Counted from the first letter of the stretch, positions 26,125 through 37,501 are shown. The stretch is DNA of 64,000 nucleotides from an uncultured Bacteroidales bacterium (GCA_902779535.1 CACZBX010000005.1:26022-90021); one strand, 5' to 3'. A program made the numbers and translations. The notes: a model not told the origin generated them from the letters alone.

Positions 26125-27546
26125 ATGAAAAAGATACATACTATCAATCGGCGTGATTTCTTAAAGACATTAGGAATCTCTGCCACCTCTGCTGTAACAC
26201 TTGCTTCATGTAGTTCGGAGAAAGATAAAAAAGTAGACCCGAATTCCACCTATACCGGACCGATTCCGACCGACAAGATGACCTATCGCTCATTTGCAGC
26301 GACCGGTGAAGATAAGGTTTCTCTGTTAGGATACGGATGTATGCGTTGGCCGAACTTGGACAAACCGGCAGCAGATGGAAATCCTTTAGACCAAGAACAA
26401 GTAAATAAGTTAGTCGACTATGCCATTGAGCATGGAGTAAACTATTTCGATACATCTCCTGTTTATTGTCAGGGTTGGTCCGAGCGAGTTACGGGAAATG
26501 CCTTGAAGCGTTATCCACGTGAAAAATACTATGTGGCCACAAAGATGTCGAACTTCTTTGTCAATCCCAATATGACTCCGCAAGAATCTTTCCGCCGTTC
26601 GGTTGGAATGTATGAGAAGTCGAAGGCCGACCTTCAAGTGGATTACATCGATTATTACTTGTTGCACTCTGTCGGTGGAGGTACAGATCCGATTGCCGAC
26701 TTTAATACACGCTTCGTCAATAATGGTTTGATCGATTATCTGATGAAGGAACGTGAAGCCGGACGAATCCGTCACTTAGGCTTTTCCTTCCACGGAGCAG
26801 TTGAATTATTCGACTATCTGTTAAGCAAGCAGGATGAATATCATTGGGAATTCGTGCAGATTCAGATGAACTACCTCGACTGGAAGCATGCCAAGGAGAA
26901 CAACCGTCGGAACGTGAATGCAGAATATCTGTATACCGAACTGGAAAAACGGAATATCCCTGCAGTGATCATGGAACCTTTGCTGGGTGGCCGCTTATCA
27001 AGAGTGCCCGACCACGTGGTTCGGCGTTTCAAGCAACAGAGTCCGGAGAGCAGCGTTGCTTCCTGGGCATTCCGTTACTGTGGTTCCGCAACGAATATCT
27101 TGACCGTATTGAGCGGTATGACCTACATGGAACACTTGCAAGACAATATTCGTTCGTTTGCTCCGCTGGTTCCTCTCACCGAAGAAGAGAAACAGTTCCT
27201 CTATGATACGGCGGATATCATGATGCAATACCCGACCATCCCATGTAATGACTGTAAATATTGTATGCCTTGTCCTTATGGGTTGGATATCCCGGCTATT
27301 CTCCTGCATTATAACAAATGTGTCAATGAAGGAAATGTCCCCAAAAATCGACAAGACCCGAACTATGTCAAGGCCCGTCGTGCATTCTTGGTGGGCTACG
27401 ACCGTAGCGTCGAGAAACTTCGTCAGGCTAACCACTGTACCGGATGCAACCAATGCAGTCCACACTGCCCACAGAACATCCGCATTCCACAACAGTTGGA
27501 ACGCATCGACAAGTTCATCGAACAGCTGAAACAGAACACACTATAA
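26125..27546 (+). CDS. Tat-exported aldo/keto reductase with C-terminal 4Fe-4S domain
   Basis: 473 aa. The N-terminus has a twin-arginine motif RRDFLKTLG followed by a lipobox-like LASC, so it is probably exported and lipid-anchored. Residues about 55-370 form an aldo/keto reductase barrel: GYGCMRWP, NYFDTSPVYCQGWSE (Asp, Tyr), and the HS of YLLHSVGGG. The C-terminal domain carries CNDCKYCMPCP and CTGCNQCSPHCP clusters. Electrons may come from the polyferredoxin rather than NADPH. The substrate is unknown. Confidence 0.83.
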   Translation: MKKIHTINRRDFLKTLGISATSAVTLASCSSEKDKKVDPNSTYTGPIPTDKMTYRSFAATGEDKVSLLGYGCMRWPNLDKPAADGNPLDQEQVNKLVDYAIEHGVNYFDTSPVYCQGWSERVTGNALKRYPREKYYVATKMSNFFVNPNMTPQESFRRSVGMYEKSKADLQVDYIDYYLLHSVGGGTDPIADFNTRFVNNGLIDYLMKEREAGRIRHLGFSFHGAVELFDYLLSKQDEYHWEFVQIQMNYLDWKHAKENNRRNVNAEYLYTELEKRNIPAVIMEPLLGGRLSRVPDHVVRRFKQQSPESSVASWAFRYCGSATNILTVLSGMTYMEHLQDNIRSFAPLVPLTEEEKQFLYDTADIMMQYPTIPCNDCKYCMPCPYGLDIPAILLHYNKCVNEGNVPKNRQDPNYVKARRAFLVGYDRSVEKLRQANHCTGCNQCSPHCPQNIRIPQQLERIDKFIEQLKQNTL

Positions 27547-27550
27547 CAAA

Positions 27551-27587
27551 GAAAGGATGTCTTGCTGAAGACATCCTTTTCTTTTTC
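27551..27587 (+). terminator. Terminator after the aldo/keto reductase
   Basis: GAAAGGATGTCTT / AAGACATCCTTTT stem, GCTG loop, followed by CTTTTTC, 4 bp after the stop. Confidence 0.85.
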
Positions 27588-27608
27588 ATCTATTTCTGTA
27601 TTATTTAA

Positions 27609-27696
27609 GTTTATCACACAGGTGAGAAAGGTTTATCACATGGGTGAAAAGAGTTTATCACCTTAGTGAAAAAGGCTTATCACATAGGTGAAAAAC
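27609..27696 (+). repeat. Array B: four 22-bp imperfect palindromes
   Basis: Units at 27609-27630, 27631-27652, 27653-27674 and 27675-27696, same orientation and form as array A. Variable 4-bp centres are ACAG, ATGG, CTTA and ATAG. The array ends on the base before the TPR gene's stop codon (CTA on this strand), and that CTA is also the first part of the conserved right flank CTAATT. The left flank is TATTATTTAA. Confidence 0.9.
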
Positions 27697-28524
27697 CTAA
27701 TTCTCCTGTTCTTTCATTCTATTTAGAACTTCAGGGCGAGGAATACCCAGGCTTACAGCCTTATCATAAGCTTTGTTTGCATCCTTTTTCTTCTTCAGGA
27801 CAAGGTAGATATCTCCTTTCATCAGATAGGCTTCGGCATCATTGGGAGTTAACCGTATCACATTATTCACATCGAGCAAAGCCATATCCGGCAATTCCAT
27901 TTCCAATTCAAGATTTGCCCGTGCTTTTAGGATGGATGTGTCGTTCGGATCATCTTCCAGAAGTCGGTTAAAGATCTCAGATGCTTCGCGATAACGCATT
28001 TCCTTTTGGTCGAGAAGGGCCAGACCTAAGCGGCCCATCCGATGCTCGGGAAGTTTTTGCAACAAGGTATTGTAATCAATGCGAGCTTCCTTATAACTGC
28101 GACGGCGGGTATAGATATAGGCACGATAAAGCAAAGCTTCTTCGTTCTTACGGTCCACATCCAGCACGTTACAGTAGTCGATATATGCTTTATCAAGCAG
28201 GTCTTTCTGAAGATACAACGACGCCCGATTGAGAAGAATCATCACCGACTGCGGAGCAAGGTTCAAAGCAAGCGAATAGGACTCGATTGCTTCGTCAATC
28301 TTCCCCATACGTTGTTGTACCGTTCCGAGATTGGAGAAGAGCATTGAGTTAAGCCTATTCGTAGGGTCTTTCTCCAACGCTTGCTTGTAGAGAATCTCTG
28401 CTTTCTGAAGGCTATCATGTTGGGAAGCATCGAAAGCCTGTGATGCCAAATCATGATAATCCTGAGCAGCAAGCGTAAGCGACAGAATCAAAGATCCAAC
28501 CAATAAGATGCCTCGTCTCATCAT
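27697..28524 (-). CDS. Tetratricopeptide-repeat protein (exported)
   Basis: About 275 aa from the double ATG at 28524/28521, which gives a signal peptide (GILLVGSLILSLTLAAQ). The frame also extends upstream into leuB, but that part is a shadow. It contains about six TPR units (KAEILYKQALEKDPTNRLNS, EAIESYSLALNLAPQSVMI, EALLYRAYIYTRRRSYKEA, and others). Probably a periplasmic scaffold; the partner is unknown. It starts 7 bp after the leuB stop, so it is the tail of the leu operon transcript, although no role in leucine synthesis is implied. Confidence 0.8.
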   Translation of the reverse strand: MMRRGILLVGSLILSLTLAAQDYHDLASQAFDASQHDSLQKAEILYKQALEKDPTNRLNSMLFSNLGTVQQRMGKIDEAIESYSLALNLAPQSVMILLNRASLYLQKDLLDKAYIDYCNVLDVDRKNEEALLYRAYIYTRRRSYKEARIDYNTLLQKLPEHRMGRLGLALLDQKEMRYREASEIFNRLLEDDPNDTSILKARANLELEMELPDMALLDVNNVIRLTPNDAEAYLMKGDIYLVLKKKKDANKAYDKAVSLGIPRPEVLNRMKEQEN

Positions 28525-28531
28525 CGTCCAA

Positions 28532-29593
28532 TCAAGCCTTTTTAATGTAATCAACGATCCACGCTCCCACTTCCTTCGTTCCGTAATGTGCACCACCTGC
28601 TACTTGGATTTCAGGCGTACGTACCTCGACATCCAACGAAGCGTCAACAGCCTTGCGAATCAATGCTCCTTCTTCTTTCAAGTCGAAATACTCAAAAAGC
28701 ATGGCAACAGAAAGGATCTGTGCGATAGGGTTCGCAATGTTCAAACCTTTTGCCTGCGGCCAGGATCCGTGAACGGGTTCGAAGACTGGAGTACTTTCAC
28801 CCGTGGAGGCAGAAGGCAACAATCCCATCGAACCACTAATACATGAGCCTTCATCGGTCAAGATATCACCAAACGTATTCTCGGTCACCATGACGTCAAA
28901 GAAGGTAGGTTCTTGAATCATTCTCATCGAAGCGTTGTCGACGAACATGTAATCGGTCTTCACCTCTGGATAAGAGGGCTCCATCTCTTGGGCAATCTGA
29001 CGCCATAGCCGACTGGAGGCGAGTACATTGGCCTTGTCGATCACCGTCAGATGCTTATGACGACGCATTGCATACTCGAAGCCAACCTTCAGGATACGTT
29101 CAATCTCGGGGCGTGTGTAGATGTTTGTATCGTAAGCCCTCTCGTTATCCTGATACTTTTCACCAAAATACATACCGCCTGTCAGTTCGCGGATGCAGAT
29201 AAAATCGGCGTTCTCGACCAGTTCGTCCTTGAGAGGCGACTTATGTATCAAGCATTTGAAAGTCTGTACCGGACGAATATTGGCAAACAATCCCAATTTC
29301 TTGCGCATGGCAAGCAAACCTTGTTCCGGACGAACCTTGGAAGTGGGGTTATTGTCGTACTTCGGATCACCGACGGCCGAGAAAAGGACGGCATCTGACT
29401 CCTTACAAATCTGGAAAGTCTCTTCTGGGAAAGGATCACCCACCTTGTCGATGGCATCCGCACCACAGATGGCATACACATACTCTACTTGATGACCGAA
29501 TTTCTCACACACGGCGGACATCACGTTGACTCCTTGTTCCGAAATCTCTGGTCCGATACCATCACCGGGCAGCACAGCTATCTTCAACTTCAT
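28532..29593 (-). CDS. leuB: 3-isopropylmalate dehydrogenase
   Basis: NAD-dependent oxidative decarboxylase, third step of leucine synthesis. It is 353 aa. Features are PGDGIGPEI at the N-terminus, the substrate-binding Arg segment [11 protein letters not shown], the catalytic Lys in VIDKANVL, the metal-binding Asp region [17 protein letters not shown], and NAD-binding EPVHGSWPQ. It lies 67 bp after the second synthase gene. Confidence 0.95.
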   Translation of the reverse strand: MKLKIAVLPGDGIGPEISEQGVNVMSAVCEKFGHQVEYVYAICGADAIDKVGDPFPEETFQICKESDAVLFSAVGDPKYDNNPTSKVRPEQGLLAMRKKLGLFANIRPVQTFKCLIHKSPLKDELVENADFICIRELTGGMYFGEKYQDNERAYDTNIYTRPEIERILKVGFEYAMRRHKHLTVIDKANVLASSRLWRQIAQEMEPSYPEVKTDYMFVDNASMRMIQEPTFFDVMVTENTFGDILTDEGSCISGSMGLLPSASTGESTPVFEPVHGSWPQAKGLNIANPIAQILSVAMLFEYFDLKEEGALIRKAVDASLDVEVRTPEIQVAGGAHYGTKEVGAWIVDYIKKA

Positions 29594-29660
29594 TGTCTTT
29601 TATTCTTTAATCGTTTATTCTATACGCAATATTACGCAATTATTCATGAACGGCCATATT

Positions 29661-31211
29661 TCAGGCTGTTTTTTCATATTCTTTTTCAATCATGTTCAAC
29701 ATTTTAAAGGTTGCCTTCATGGCAGATACCGTCTGGTCGGGGTCCAATCCACGAGTACGGAACACTCTTCCGTTGAAACTCCACGTGATAATGGTGCGGA
29801 CAAAGGCATCTGTACGACCACCTTTCGGGATGTTCACATTATAATCGGTAAGCATCGGGAAGCTTCGTTGAAGTTCGTTCTTATAAATCTTACGGACGGC
29901 ACGTACAAACGCATCATACTGTCCGTCGCCACTCGACATCGATTCATATTCTTTTCCGCAGATCTCAATCTTGACGGTAGCCATCGGCTTCAAGTCATGG
30001 GCCGAGGAGATGACATAACTCTTAAGTAAGACAGTATTCTCCGATGCACCCAGTCCGGTCAAGTCGGCAATGATATAAGGTAAATCTTCTTTCGTCACCA
30101 TTTCCTTCTTATCGCCCAATTCAACAATGCGTTCTGTCACCTTGCGCATAGTCGGTTCATCGAGTTTCATACCCAAATCATCTAAGTTCCGAAGGATATT
30201 CGCCTTTCCGCTCGTCTTTCCCAAAGCATATTCCCGCTTACGTCCAAAGCGTTCGGGAGCAAGGTCGTTACAATACAGATTATCTTTTCTGTCTCCGTCG
30301 GCATGAACGCCGGCTACTTGAGTAAACACGTTCTCACCAACGATGGGCTTGTTCACCGGAACCAAGATTCCCGAATATGACTCGACAATCCGGCTTACAT
30401 TATACAATCTGCTTTCGTTAATATTCGTGACGGCATCGAATTGATCTTTCAAAATTGCCTGAACACTCGACAACGGGGCATTTCCTGCCCGTTCTCCCAG
30501 ACCGTTGATGGTAGTATGTAACCCTTTTGCGCCCGAAAAGACAGCCGCAAGCACATTACTTACTGCAAGGTCATAATCATTATGTGCATGGAAGTCGAAG
30601 TGAACGTCGGGGTAATGCTTTACCATCTTACGCATATATTCCAATACCTGCAGCGGATTAAGGATACCTAAGGTATCAGGCAACATGAAACGTTTGATGG
30701 ATGTCGTGACTAAAGCGTCCATCATCTGAAAGACGTAATCAGGAGAATCCTTCATACCATTGCTCCAGTCCTCCAGATAAACATTCACATCAACACCTTT
30801 CGCATCAGCATACGAAACAACTTCGAGAATATCCTGGATATGCTCCTCTGGAGACTTGTTCAACTGCTGCTGGCAATGTTTAAGCGAGCCTTTACACAAC
30901 AGGTTTATCACATGCCCACCAGCATTACAGATCCAGTCGACCGATGTATGGCCATCGACAAAGCCGAGCACCTCAACCCGATTCAGCAAATCGTGCTTCT
31001 TTGCCCAGTCGGTGATGATGCGAACCGCCTCAAACTCTCCTTCCGACACCCGTGCCGATCCCACTTCAATCCGATCAACATTTAAGTCTTCCAACAAATG
31101 GCGGGCAATCACCAGTTTCTCGTGTGGGACAAAGGCTACGCCGTTGGTCTGTTCACCATCGCGCAGCGTCGTATCCATGATTTCTATTTGAACGCAGCTT
31201 TGTTCTCCCAT
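29661..31211 (-). CDS. 2-isopropylmalate/citramalate synthase-family enzyme (second paralogue)
   Basis: 516 aa DRE-TIM enzyme. The N-terminus [16 protein letters not shown] carries the metal Asp and catalytic Arg; FDFHAHNDYDLAV and NGLGERAGNAPL complete the site. The C-terminal region (from about 385) is a LeuA-like regulatory domain (VKIEICGKEYESMSSGDGQYDAFVRAV). It differs clearly from LeuA 2 kb upstream. Its place between leuD and leuB suggests (R)-citramalate synthase for isoleucine, which could reuse LeuCDB, or a second isopropylmalate synthase. The ATG overlaps leuD by 28 bp; an inner ATG at 31178 would trim the first strand. Confidence 0.82.
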   Translation of the reverse strand: MGEQSCVQIEIMDTTLRDGEQTNGVAFVPHEKLVIARHLLEDLNVDRIEVGSARVSEGEFEAVRIITDWAKKHDLLNRVEVLGFVDGHTSVDWICNAGGHVINLLCKGSLKHCQQQLNKSPEEHIQDILEVVSYADAKGVDVNVYLEDWSNGMKDSPDYVFQMMDALVTTSIKRFMLPDTLGILNPLQVLEYMRKMVKHYPDVHFDFHAHNDYDLAVSNVLAAVFSGAKGLHTTINGLGERAGNAPLSSVQAILKDQFDAVTNINESRLYNVSRIVESYSGILVPVNKPIVGENVFTQVAGVHADGDRKDNLYCNDLAPERFGRKREYALGKTSGKANILRNLDDLGMKLDEPTMRKVTERIVELGDKKEMVTKEDLPYIIADLTGLGASENTVLLKSYVISSAHDLKPMATVKIEICGKEYESMSSGDGQYDAFVRAVRKIYKNELQRSFPMLTDYNVNIPKGGRTDAFVRTIITWSFNGRVFRTRGLDPDQTVSAMKATFKMLNMIEKEYEKTA

Positions 31212-31786
31212 TCTTCTATCTTATCTTTTTGACTTATCAAGAAGTCGATATCATCTAATCCGTTCATCAAACAATGCTTCTTATAAGCGTTTAGTTCGAA
31301 GTATTCAGAGTGACCGGTCGTCTTATTCGTGATGGTCTGTTCAGGAACATTCACTTCAACGATAGCTTGAGGATCAGCATAGATCGTTTCAAACAGTTCC
31401 TTAAGGAAATCCTCGCTGACAACCACCGGCAATACGAAGTTGTTCAATTCATTGTTCTTATGGATATCGGCAAAGAAACTGGATACGACCACCCGAAAAC
31501 CGTAACCTGCAATAGCCCATGCCGCATGCTCACGGCTCGATCCACTGCCGAAGTTCTTGCCGGCAACGAGAATCTCGCCCGAATACGTCGGGTTGTTCAA
31601 GACGAAGTCAGGATTTGGCGTATCATCCGACCGATAACGCCAGTCGTGAAAAAGGTTATCACCAAAAAAACGTTCGTCACGCGTAGTCGCCTTAAGGAAG
31701 CGAGCCGGAATAATCTGGTCGGTATCTACGTTCTCTAAAGGAAGAGGAACGCATGTACTAGATATAATATTGAATTTCTGTTTCAT
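31184..31786 (-). CDS. leuD: 3-isopropylmalate dehydratase small subunit
   Basis: 200 aa swivel-domain partner of LeuC, isomerising 2- to 3-isopropylmalate. Motifs are PLENVDTDQIIPARFL near the N-terminus and GKNFGSGSSREHAAWAI, the substrate-binding loop. It lies 20 bp after leuC and overlaps the following synthase gene. Confidence 0.95.
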   Translation of the reverse strand: MKQKFNIISSTCVPLPLENVDTDQIIPARFLKATTRDERFFGDNLFHDWRYRSDDTPNPDFVLNNPTYSGEILVAGKNFGSGSSREHAAWAIAGYGFRVVVSSFFADIHKNNELNNFVLPVVVSEDFLKELFETIYADPQAIVEVNVPEQTITNKTTGHSEYFELNAYKKHCLMNGLDDIDFLISQKDKIEEWENKAAFK

Positions 31787-31806
31787 AATCGTGAAGAATT
31801 AAATGA

Positions 31807-33186
31807 TTACATGAGTTCACGCGGATCGGTAATCACTCCCGTAATGGCAGCAGCAGCCGCGACCAAAGGACTTGCGAGCAAAGTCCGAGCACCTGGTCCT
31901 TGTCGCCCTTCAAAGTTACGGTTACTGGTCGATACGGCATATTTTCCCGATGGGATCTTATCATCGTTCATGGCCAGACAAGCAGAGCAACCAGGTTGAC
32001 GAACTTCAAAGCCAGCGTTATTCAAGATCATTTCCAGTCCTTCTTCTTCAATCTGCTTCTTGACAGACCAAGAACCCGGAACAAGCCAAGCCGTTACATG
32101 ATCGGCCTTTCTCTTCCCCTCAACCATCGAAGCAAACATCCTGAAGTCTTCGATACGACCATTTGTACAGGCTCCCAAGAAAACATAATCAATCTTCTTT
32201 CCAAGCAGACACTCTCCTTCCTTAAATCCCATATAATCCAACGACTTCTTAAACGAAGGAGTATCCACACACGGAATATGCTCGTTGATTTTCATACCTA
32301 AGCCCGGATTCGTTCCATAAGTGATCATCGGTTGTATGTCGGCTGCATCAAAAACGACCTCTTTATCGAAGACAGCATCGTCTTCACTCTTCAATGTCTT
32401 CCAATAAGCAACAGCCTTATCCCAGTCTTCTCCCTTCGGAGCGTAAGCACGGCCCTTCAGATAGTCGAAGGTTACCTCGTCAGGTGCAATCATTCCACCG
32501 CGTGCACCCATCTCTATGCTCAAGTTACAAAGAGTCAGACGTCCTTCCATCGAAAGACTACGAATAGCTGATCCGGCATATTCCACAAAATACCCCGTTG
32601 CACCACTCGTCGTCATCTTCATCATCATATAAAGAGCAACATCTTTCGCTGTCACTCCTTTTGAAAGAGTACCATCGATCGTGATACGCATCGACTTAGG
32701 CTTAGTTTGAAGGATACACTGTGACGCCATTACCATCTCAACCTCGCTTGTTCCGATACCAAAAGCAACGGCACCCATTGCACCATGTGTCGATGTATGG
32801 CTATCACCGCAGACAATTGTCATGCCCGGTAAGGACAAACCTTGCTCCGGTCCTACTACGTGGATGATTCCATTCTTCGGATGCATCATCGGGAAATAAT
32901 TCAATCCAAAATCCGTAACATTCTTATCAAATGTCTCGACTTGGTTTCGTGATACAGAATCTTCGATAGGCTTATCCTGATCATGTGTCGGGATATTATG
33001 ATCAGGCATACAAAAGATCTGATTAGGGCGAAAACACTTCAAGCCTCTGGCACGTAAGCCCGAAAAAGCTTGAGGAGAGGTTACCTCATGACAGTATAAA
33101 CGATCGATATAGAGTTGTGTTGGACCTTCTTCTATCTGTTGTACAACATGTGAATCCCAAATCTTGTCAAATAAAGTACGAGCCAT
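31807..33186 (-). CDS. leuC: 3-isopropylmalate dehydratase large subunit
   Basis: 459 aa aconitase-family subunit carrying the 4Fe-4S cluster. Cluster cysteines are seen in FLGACTNGR and in the [10 protein letters not shown] segment; also [21 protein letters not shown]. The end of the leuA stop and the leuC start are 5 bp apart. Normal length and motifs. Confidence 0.96.
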   Translation of the reverse strand: MARTLFDKIWDSHVVQQIEEGPTQLYIDRLYCHEVTSPQAFSGLRARGLKCFRPNQIFCMPDHNIPTHDQDKPIEDSVSRNQVETFDKNVTDFGLNYFPMMHPKNGIIHVVGPEQGLSLPGMTIVCGDSHTSTHGAMGAVAFGIGTSEVEMVMASQCILQTKPKSMRITIDGTLSKGVTAKDVALYMMMKMTTSGATGYFVEYAGSAIRSLSMEGRLTLCNLSIEMGARGGMIAPDEVTFDYLKGRAYAPKGEDWDKAVAYWKTLKSEDDAVFDKEVVFDAADIQPMITYGTNPGLGMKINEHIPCVDTPSFKKSLDYMGFKEGECLLGKKIDYVFLGACTNGRIEDFRMFASMVEGKRKADHVTAWLVPGSWSVKKQIEEEGLEMILNNAGFEVRQPGCSACLAMNDDKIPSGKYAVSTSNRNFEGRQGPGARTLLASPLVAAAAAITGVITDPRELM

Positions 33187-33191
33187 CTTCT

Positions 33192-34688
33192 TTAATCTTT
33201 AAACTTATTGATACAATCTACATAAGCCTCAACCGAAGCAGCAATAATATCTGTATTGGCACCAAAGCCATAGTACATATGATGATTATATTCTACCTGC
33301 ATATGCACCTTACCCATATCATCACTACCCTTGCTCAATGCCTGAATCGTAAACTCTTTCAAGGTCATCTTACGGTTTATGATCTTTTTCAATGCATTGA
33401 TTGCTGCGTCAACCGGACCATTACCTGTAGCAGCAGCCTCAAAATGTTCACCGGAAATGACCAAACCTAAGCTGGCAACCGGACGAACACCCACGCCACT
33501 GGTCACTTGGAGATAGTCTACCTTAATATGATGATTCAAATTACGGTCGGCACCCGCAAGCAACAAGATATCGTCGTCGTTAATTTCTTTCTTCTTATCA
33601 GCCAACTTCAAGAAATCGGCATAAACCTTATCCAAACGATCCTTATCCAACTCTACACCTAACACTTGCAAACGGTACTTTAACGCAGCTCGTCCACTTC
33701 GTGCAGTCAGAACAATCGCATTATCATCAATACCTACATCAAGAGGATTGATAATCTCGTAAGTCTGTACATTTTTCAGCACACCATCCTGATGGATACC
33801 CGATGAATGAGCAAATGCATTTCGTCCCACAATCGCTTTATTCGGTTGAACAGGCATATTCATCAGACTTGAAACCATCCGGCTGATAGGATAAATCTTC
33901 GTTGTATTGATATTTGTCTGAATATCCAAGCCTTTATGGCATTTAAAGATCATGGCAACTTCTTCCAATGAAGTATTTCCAGCACGTTCTCCAATGCCGT
34001 TGATCGTTACCTCGACCTGGCGTGCTCCATTCAAGACGCCATTCACCGTATTCGCCGTAGCCATACCCAAGTCATTGTGACAATGAGTGGATATGATGGC
34101 TTTCTCAATGCCATTGACGTGTTCCATCAAGTATTTTATCTTTGCTCCGTATTCATCGGGCAAGCAATAACCGGTAGTGTCGGGAATATTGACGACTGTG
34201 GCCCCTGCTTTTATAACAGCTTCGATGACACGTGCCAAATATTCGTTCTCGGTACGACCTGCATCCTCGGCATAGAACTCCACATCCTCGACGTAACGTT
34301 TTGCATATTTGACGGCTGCAACAGCCCGTTCGATGATTTCCTCACGGTTCGAATTGAATTTGTATTTGATATGTGAATCAGATGTACCGATTCCCGTATG
34401 GATTCGTTTGTGCTTCGCATATTGAAGAGATTCCGCAGCCACATCGATATCCTTTTCAACAGCACGGGTCAATGCACAAATCGTCGGCCATGTAACAGCC
34501 TTTGAGATTTCAACAACTGAGTTAAAGTCACCTGGACTGGAGATTGGAAAACCAGCTTCAATAATGTCGACTCCCAACGCTTCAAGTTGTTTGGCAACTT
34601 GGATTTTCTCAACTGTGTTTAACTGACAGCCCGGGACTTGTTCACCATCTCGAAGTGTGGTATCAAAAATGAATAGACGATTATTCAT
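33192..34688 (-). CDS. leuA: 2-isopropylmalate synthase
   Basis: 498 aa; condenses acetyl-CoA with 2-oxoisovalerate, the committed step of leucine synthesis. The DRE-TIM core has [27 protein letters not shown] and [14 protein letters not shown]. The C-terminal LeuA dimer/regulatory domain (from about residue 375) should bind leucine for feedback control. It is the first structural gene of leuA-C-D-synthase-leuB-TPR and is preceded by a leader-peptide attenuator, so it appears controlled both at enzyme level and by transcription attenuation. Confidence 0.95.
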   Translation of the reverse strand: MNNRLFIFDTTLRDGEQVPGCQLNTVEKIQVAKQLEALGVDIIEAGFPISSPGDFNSVVEISKAVTWPTICALTRAVEKDIDVAAESLQYAKHKRIHTGIGTSDSHIKYKFNSNREEIIERAVAAVKYAKRYVEDVEFYAEDAGRTENEYLARVIEAVIKAGATVVNIPDTTGYCLPDEYGAKIKYLMEHVNGIEKAIISTHCHNDLGMATANTVNGVLNGARQVEVTINGIGERAGNTSLEEVAMIFKCHKGLDIQTNINTTKIYPISRMVSSLMNMPVQPNKAIVGRNAFAHSSGIHQDGVLKNVQTYEIINPLDVGIDDNAIVLTARSGRAALKYRLQVLGVELDKDRLDKVYADFLKLADKKKEINDDDILLLAGADRNLNHHIKVDYLQVTSGVGVRPVASLGLVISGEHFEAAATGNGPVDAAINALKKIINRKMTLKEFTIQALSKGSDDMGKVHMQVEYNHHMYYGFGANTDIIAASVEAYVDCINKFKD

Positions 34689-34722
34689 ACATTCGTATAT
34701 TTAATATGTTATTACTTTTAAT

Positions 34723-34759
34723 TCAAAAAAAACCTCTCGCACCGGAAGTGAGAGAGGTT
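34723..34759 (-). terminator. leu operon attenuator (premature terminator)
   Basis: On the minus strand AACCTCTC-T-CAC pairs with GTG-C-GAGAGGTT (34731-34759; one internal mismatch), followed by eight T. It lies between the leader peptide and leuA, 35-70 bp before the leuA ATG. Its left arm contains CTCACTTCC (34744-34752), exactly complementary to the 9-nt segment that spans the end of the leader-peptide gene, so the two structures are mutually exclusive. Confidence 0.88.
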
Positions 34760-34786
34760 CATACTTTTAGCACAGCCATATAGCAC

Positions 34787-34858
34787 TCACTTCCTATCAG
34801 ACGGCTCCAATAGAAGAATAATACCAGATAGCAAAATGCTTATGTTAAAACTTTTCAT
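34787..34858 (-). CDS. leuL: Leucine operon leader peptide (23 aa, Ile/Leu-rich)
   Basis: ATG at 34858-34856, TGA at 34789-34787. Residues 6-17 read ISILLSGIILLL: four Ile and five Leu in twelve codons, ending with five branched-chain codons in a row (13-17). Residues 18-23 are EPSDRK. The segment GGAAGTGAG (34794-34786), covering the last codons and the stop, is complementary to the left arm of the terminator. A ribosome stalled at codons 13-17 would leave it free to form an antiterminator; one at the stop would mask it. I recognise this by structure, not by a family match. Confidence 0.85.
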   Translation of the reverse strand: MKSFNISILLSGIILLLEPSDRK

Positions 34859-34881
34859 ATAATATTCGTTTTATTTCGGTG

Positions 34882-34912
34882 CAAATTTAAAGATTTATTC
34901 CATATCCACAAA
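34882..34912 (-). promoter_or_regulatory. Promoter of the leu operon
   Basis: Textbook Bacteroidota promoter on the minus strand: TTTG (34912-34909), 19 bp, TAAATTTG (34889-34882). Expected transcript start near 34875, about 17 nt before the leader-peptide ATG. Confidence 0.8.
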
Positions 34913-34971
34913 ACAAATTGAAAGAAAATAAATTAAAAAAGTAACATTTTAAAATAAACAGATGGATAAAC

Positions 34972-35006
34972 ACAAAAAAGGAAGATACAACTTTGTACCT
35001 TCCTTT
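34972..35006 (-). terminator. Terminator of purA
   Basis: GGAAGGTACAA / TTGTATCTTCC stem (one G-T pair), then TTTTTTGTG on the minus strand, 25 bp after the purA stop. It insulates the leu promoter from purA transcription. Confidence 0.8.
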
Positions 35007-35027
35007 CATAACTCATATTCAGAATGA

Positions 35028-36777
<1,750 letters not shown>

Positions 36778-36799
36778 GGATACGATCACTTTTCGCCTT

Positions 36800-36807
36800 C
36801 AAAATTA
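36800..36807 (-). promoter_or_regulatory. -7 box upstream of the Fur-family gene
   Basis: Minus-strand TAATTTTG (TAnnTTTG), 22 bp before the chosen ATG. Confidence 0.45.
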
Positions 36808-36832
36808 ATCTTTTTAAGCAAAAAATAAAAGT

Positions 36833-37501
36833 TTAACGGAAAGAATCTATTTCAGATTTTAATTCTGAAGCAATGATCCGGTTTTCTTCCTTTGGCGAAT
36901 TCTGCAAGGAAGATAGCATCCGTACAAGTTTCTTCCTATTCTCCCTCCGTTGAGCAATGTATTTTCGCAAAGCATTAACCGCAGCCTGACGAGTCAACAC
37001 CTCCGTACTTTCCACTTCCGTCAAAGCCTGGTCAAGGAATTCGTCCTCACTTTTCTCGTCGAGCGTCTCCCCTTTCATCAGCAAGCGTGCTATCAATGTA
37101 AAGCCACATAAGCGCGTATATTCTCTCTCATCGGCCATCCATTGAAATGATTTTTCCAAAGCATAGGGTAAATGTTGGAAAAGATTCATACAGGTGACCT
37201 GAACCAACTCTGGCGTATGCATAGATTCGACCCAGATGTCGGCAATCTCAGGATAAAAAGTGTCAATCGGCTGGAGCAGTCCTGCCATTATTTTTGATTC
37301 GCGCACATGATCCTTCCACAGTTCCTGAGCCACTTCATGATTTTTCTCATAGCCCGAGGCTAGTTCATTCAGGCGAGGCAGTTCGATACCATAATTCACC
37401 CGATAATCCAGTCCGCTCTCACGCATATTTTGTGAAACAGGCCCGTTCATATATAAACGGAACTGTGACTTTATATCTTTAACCGTTTCTTTTGCATCCA
37501 T
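36833..37501 (-). CDS. DNA alkylation repair (AlkD-like HEAT) protein
   Basis: 222 aa, almost entirely helical, resembling the pfam DNA_alkylation family: GIELPRLNELASGYEKNHEVAQELWKD..., IADIWVESMHTPELV, and repeated helix pairs. AlkC/AlkD members remove 3- and 7-alkylpurines by wrapping HEAT repeats round DNA. The AlkD catalytic Asp/Trp pair cannot be assigned with confidence, so the activity is inferred. The start is 1 bp after the dipeptidyl peptidase III stop, so they share a transcript. Confidence 0.72.
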   Translation of the reverse strand: MDAKETVKDIKSQFRLYMNGPVSQNMRESGLDYRVNYGIELPRLNELASGYEKNHEVAQELWKDHVRESKIMAGLLQPIDTFYPEIADIWVESMHTPELVQVTCMNLFQHLPYALEKSFQWMADEREYTRLCGFTLIARLLMKGETLDEKSEDEFLDQALTEVESTEVLTRQAAVNALRKYIAQRRENRKKLVRMLSSLQNSPKEENRIIASELKSEIDSFR

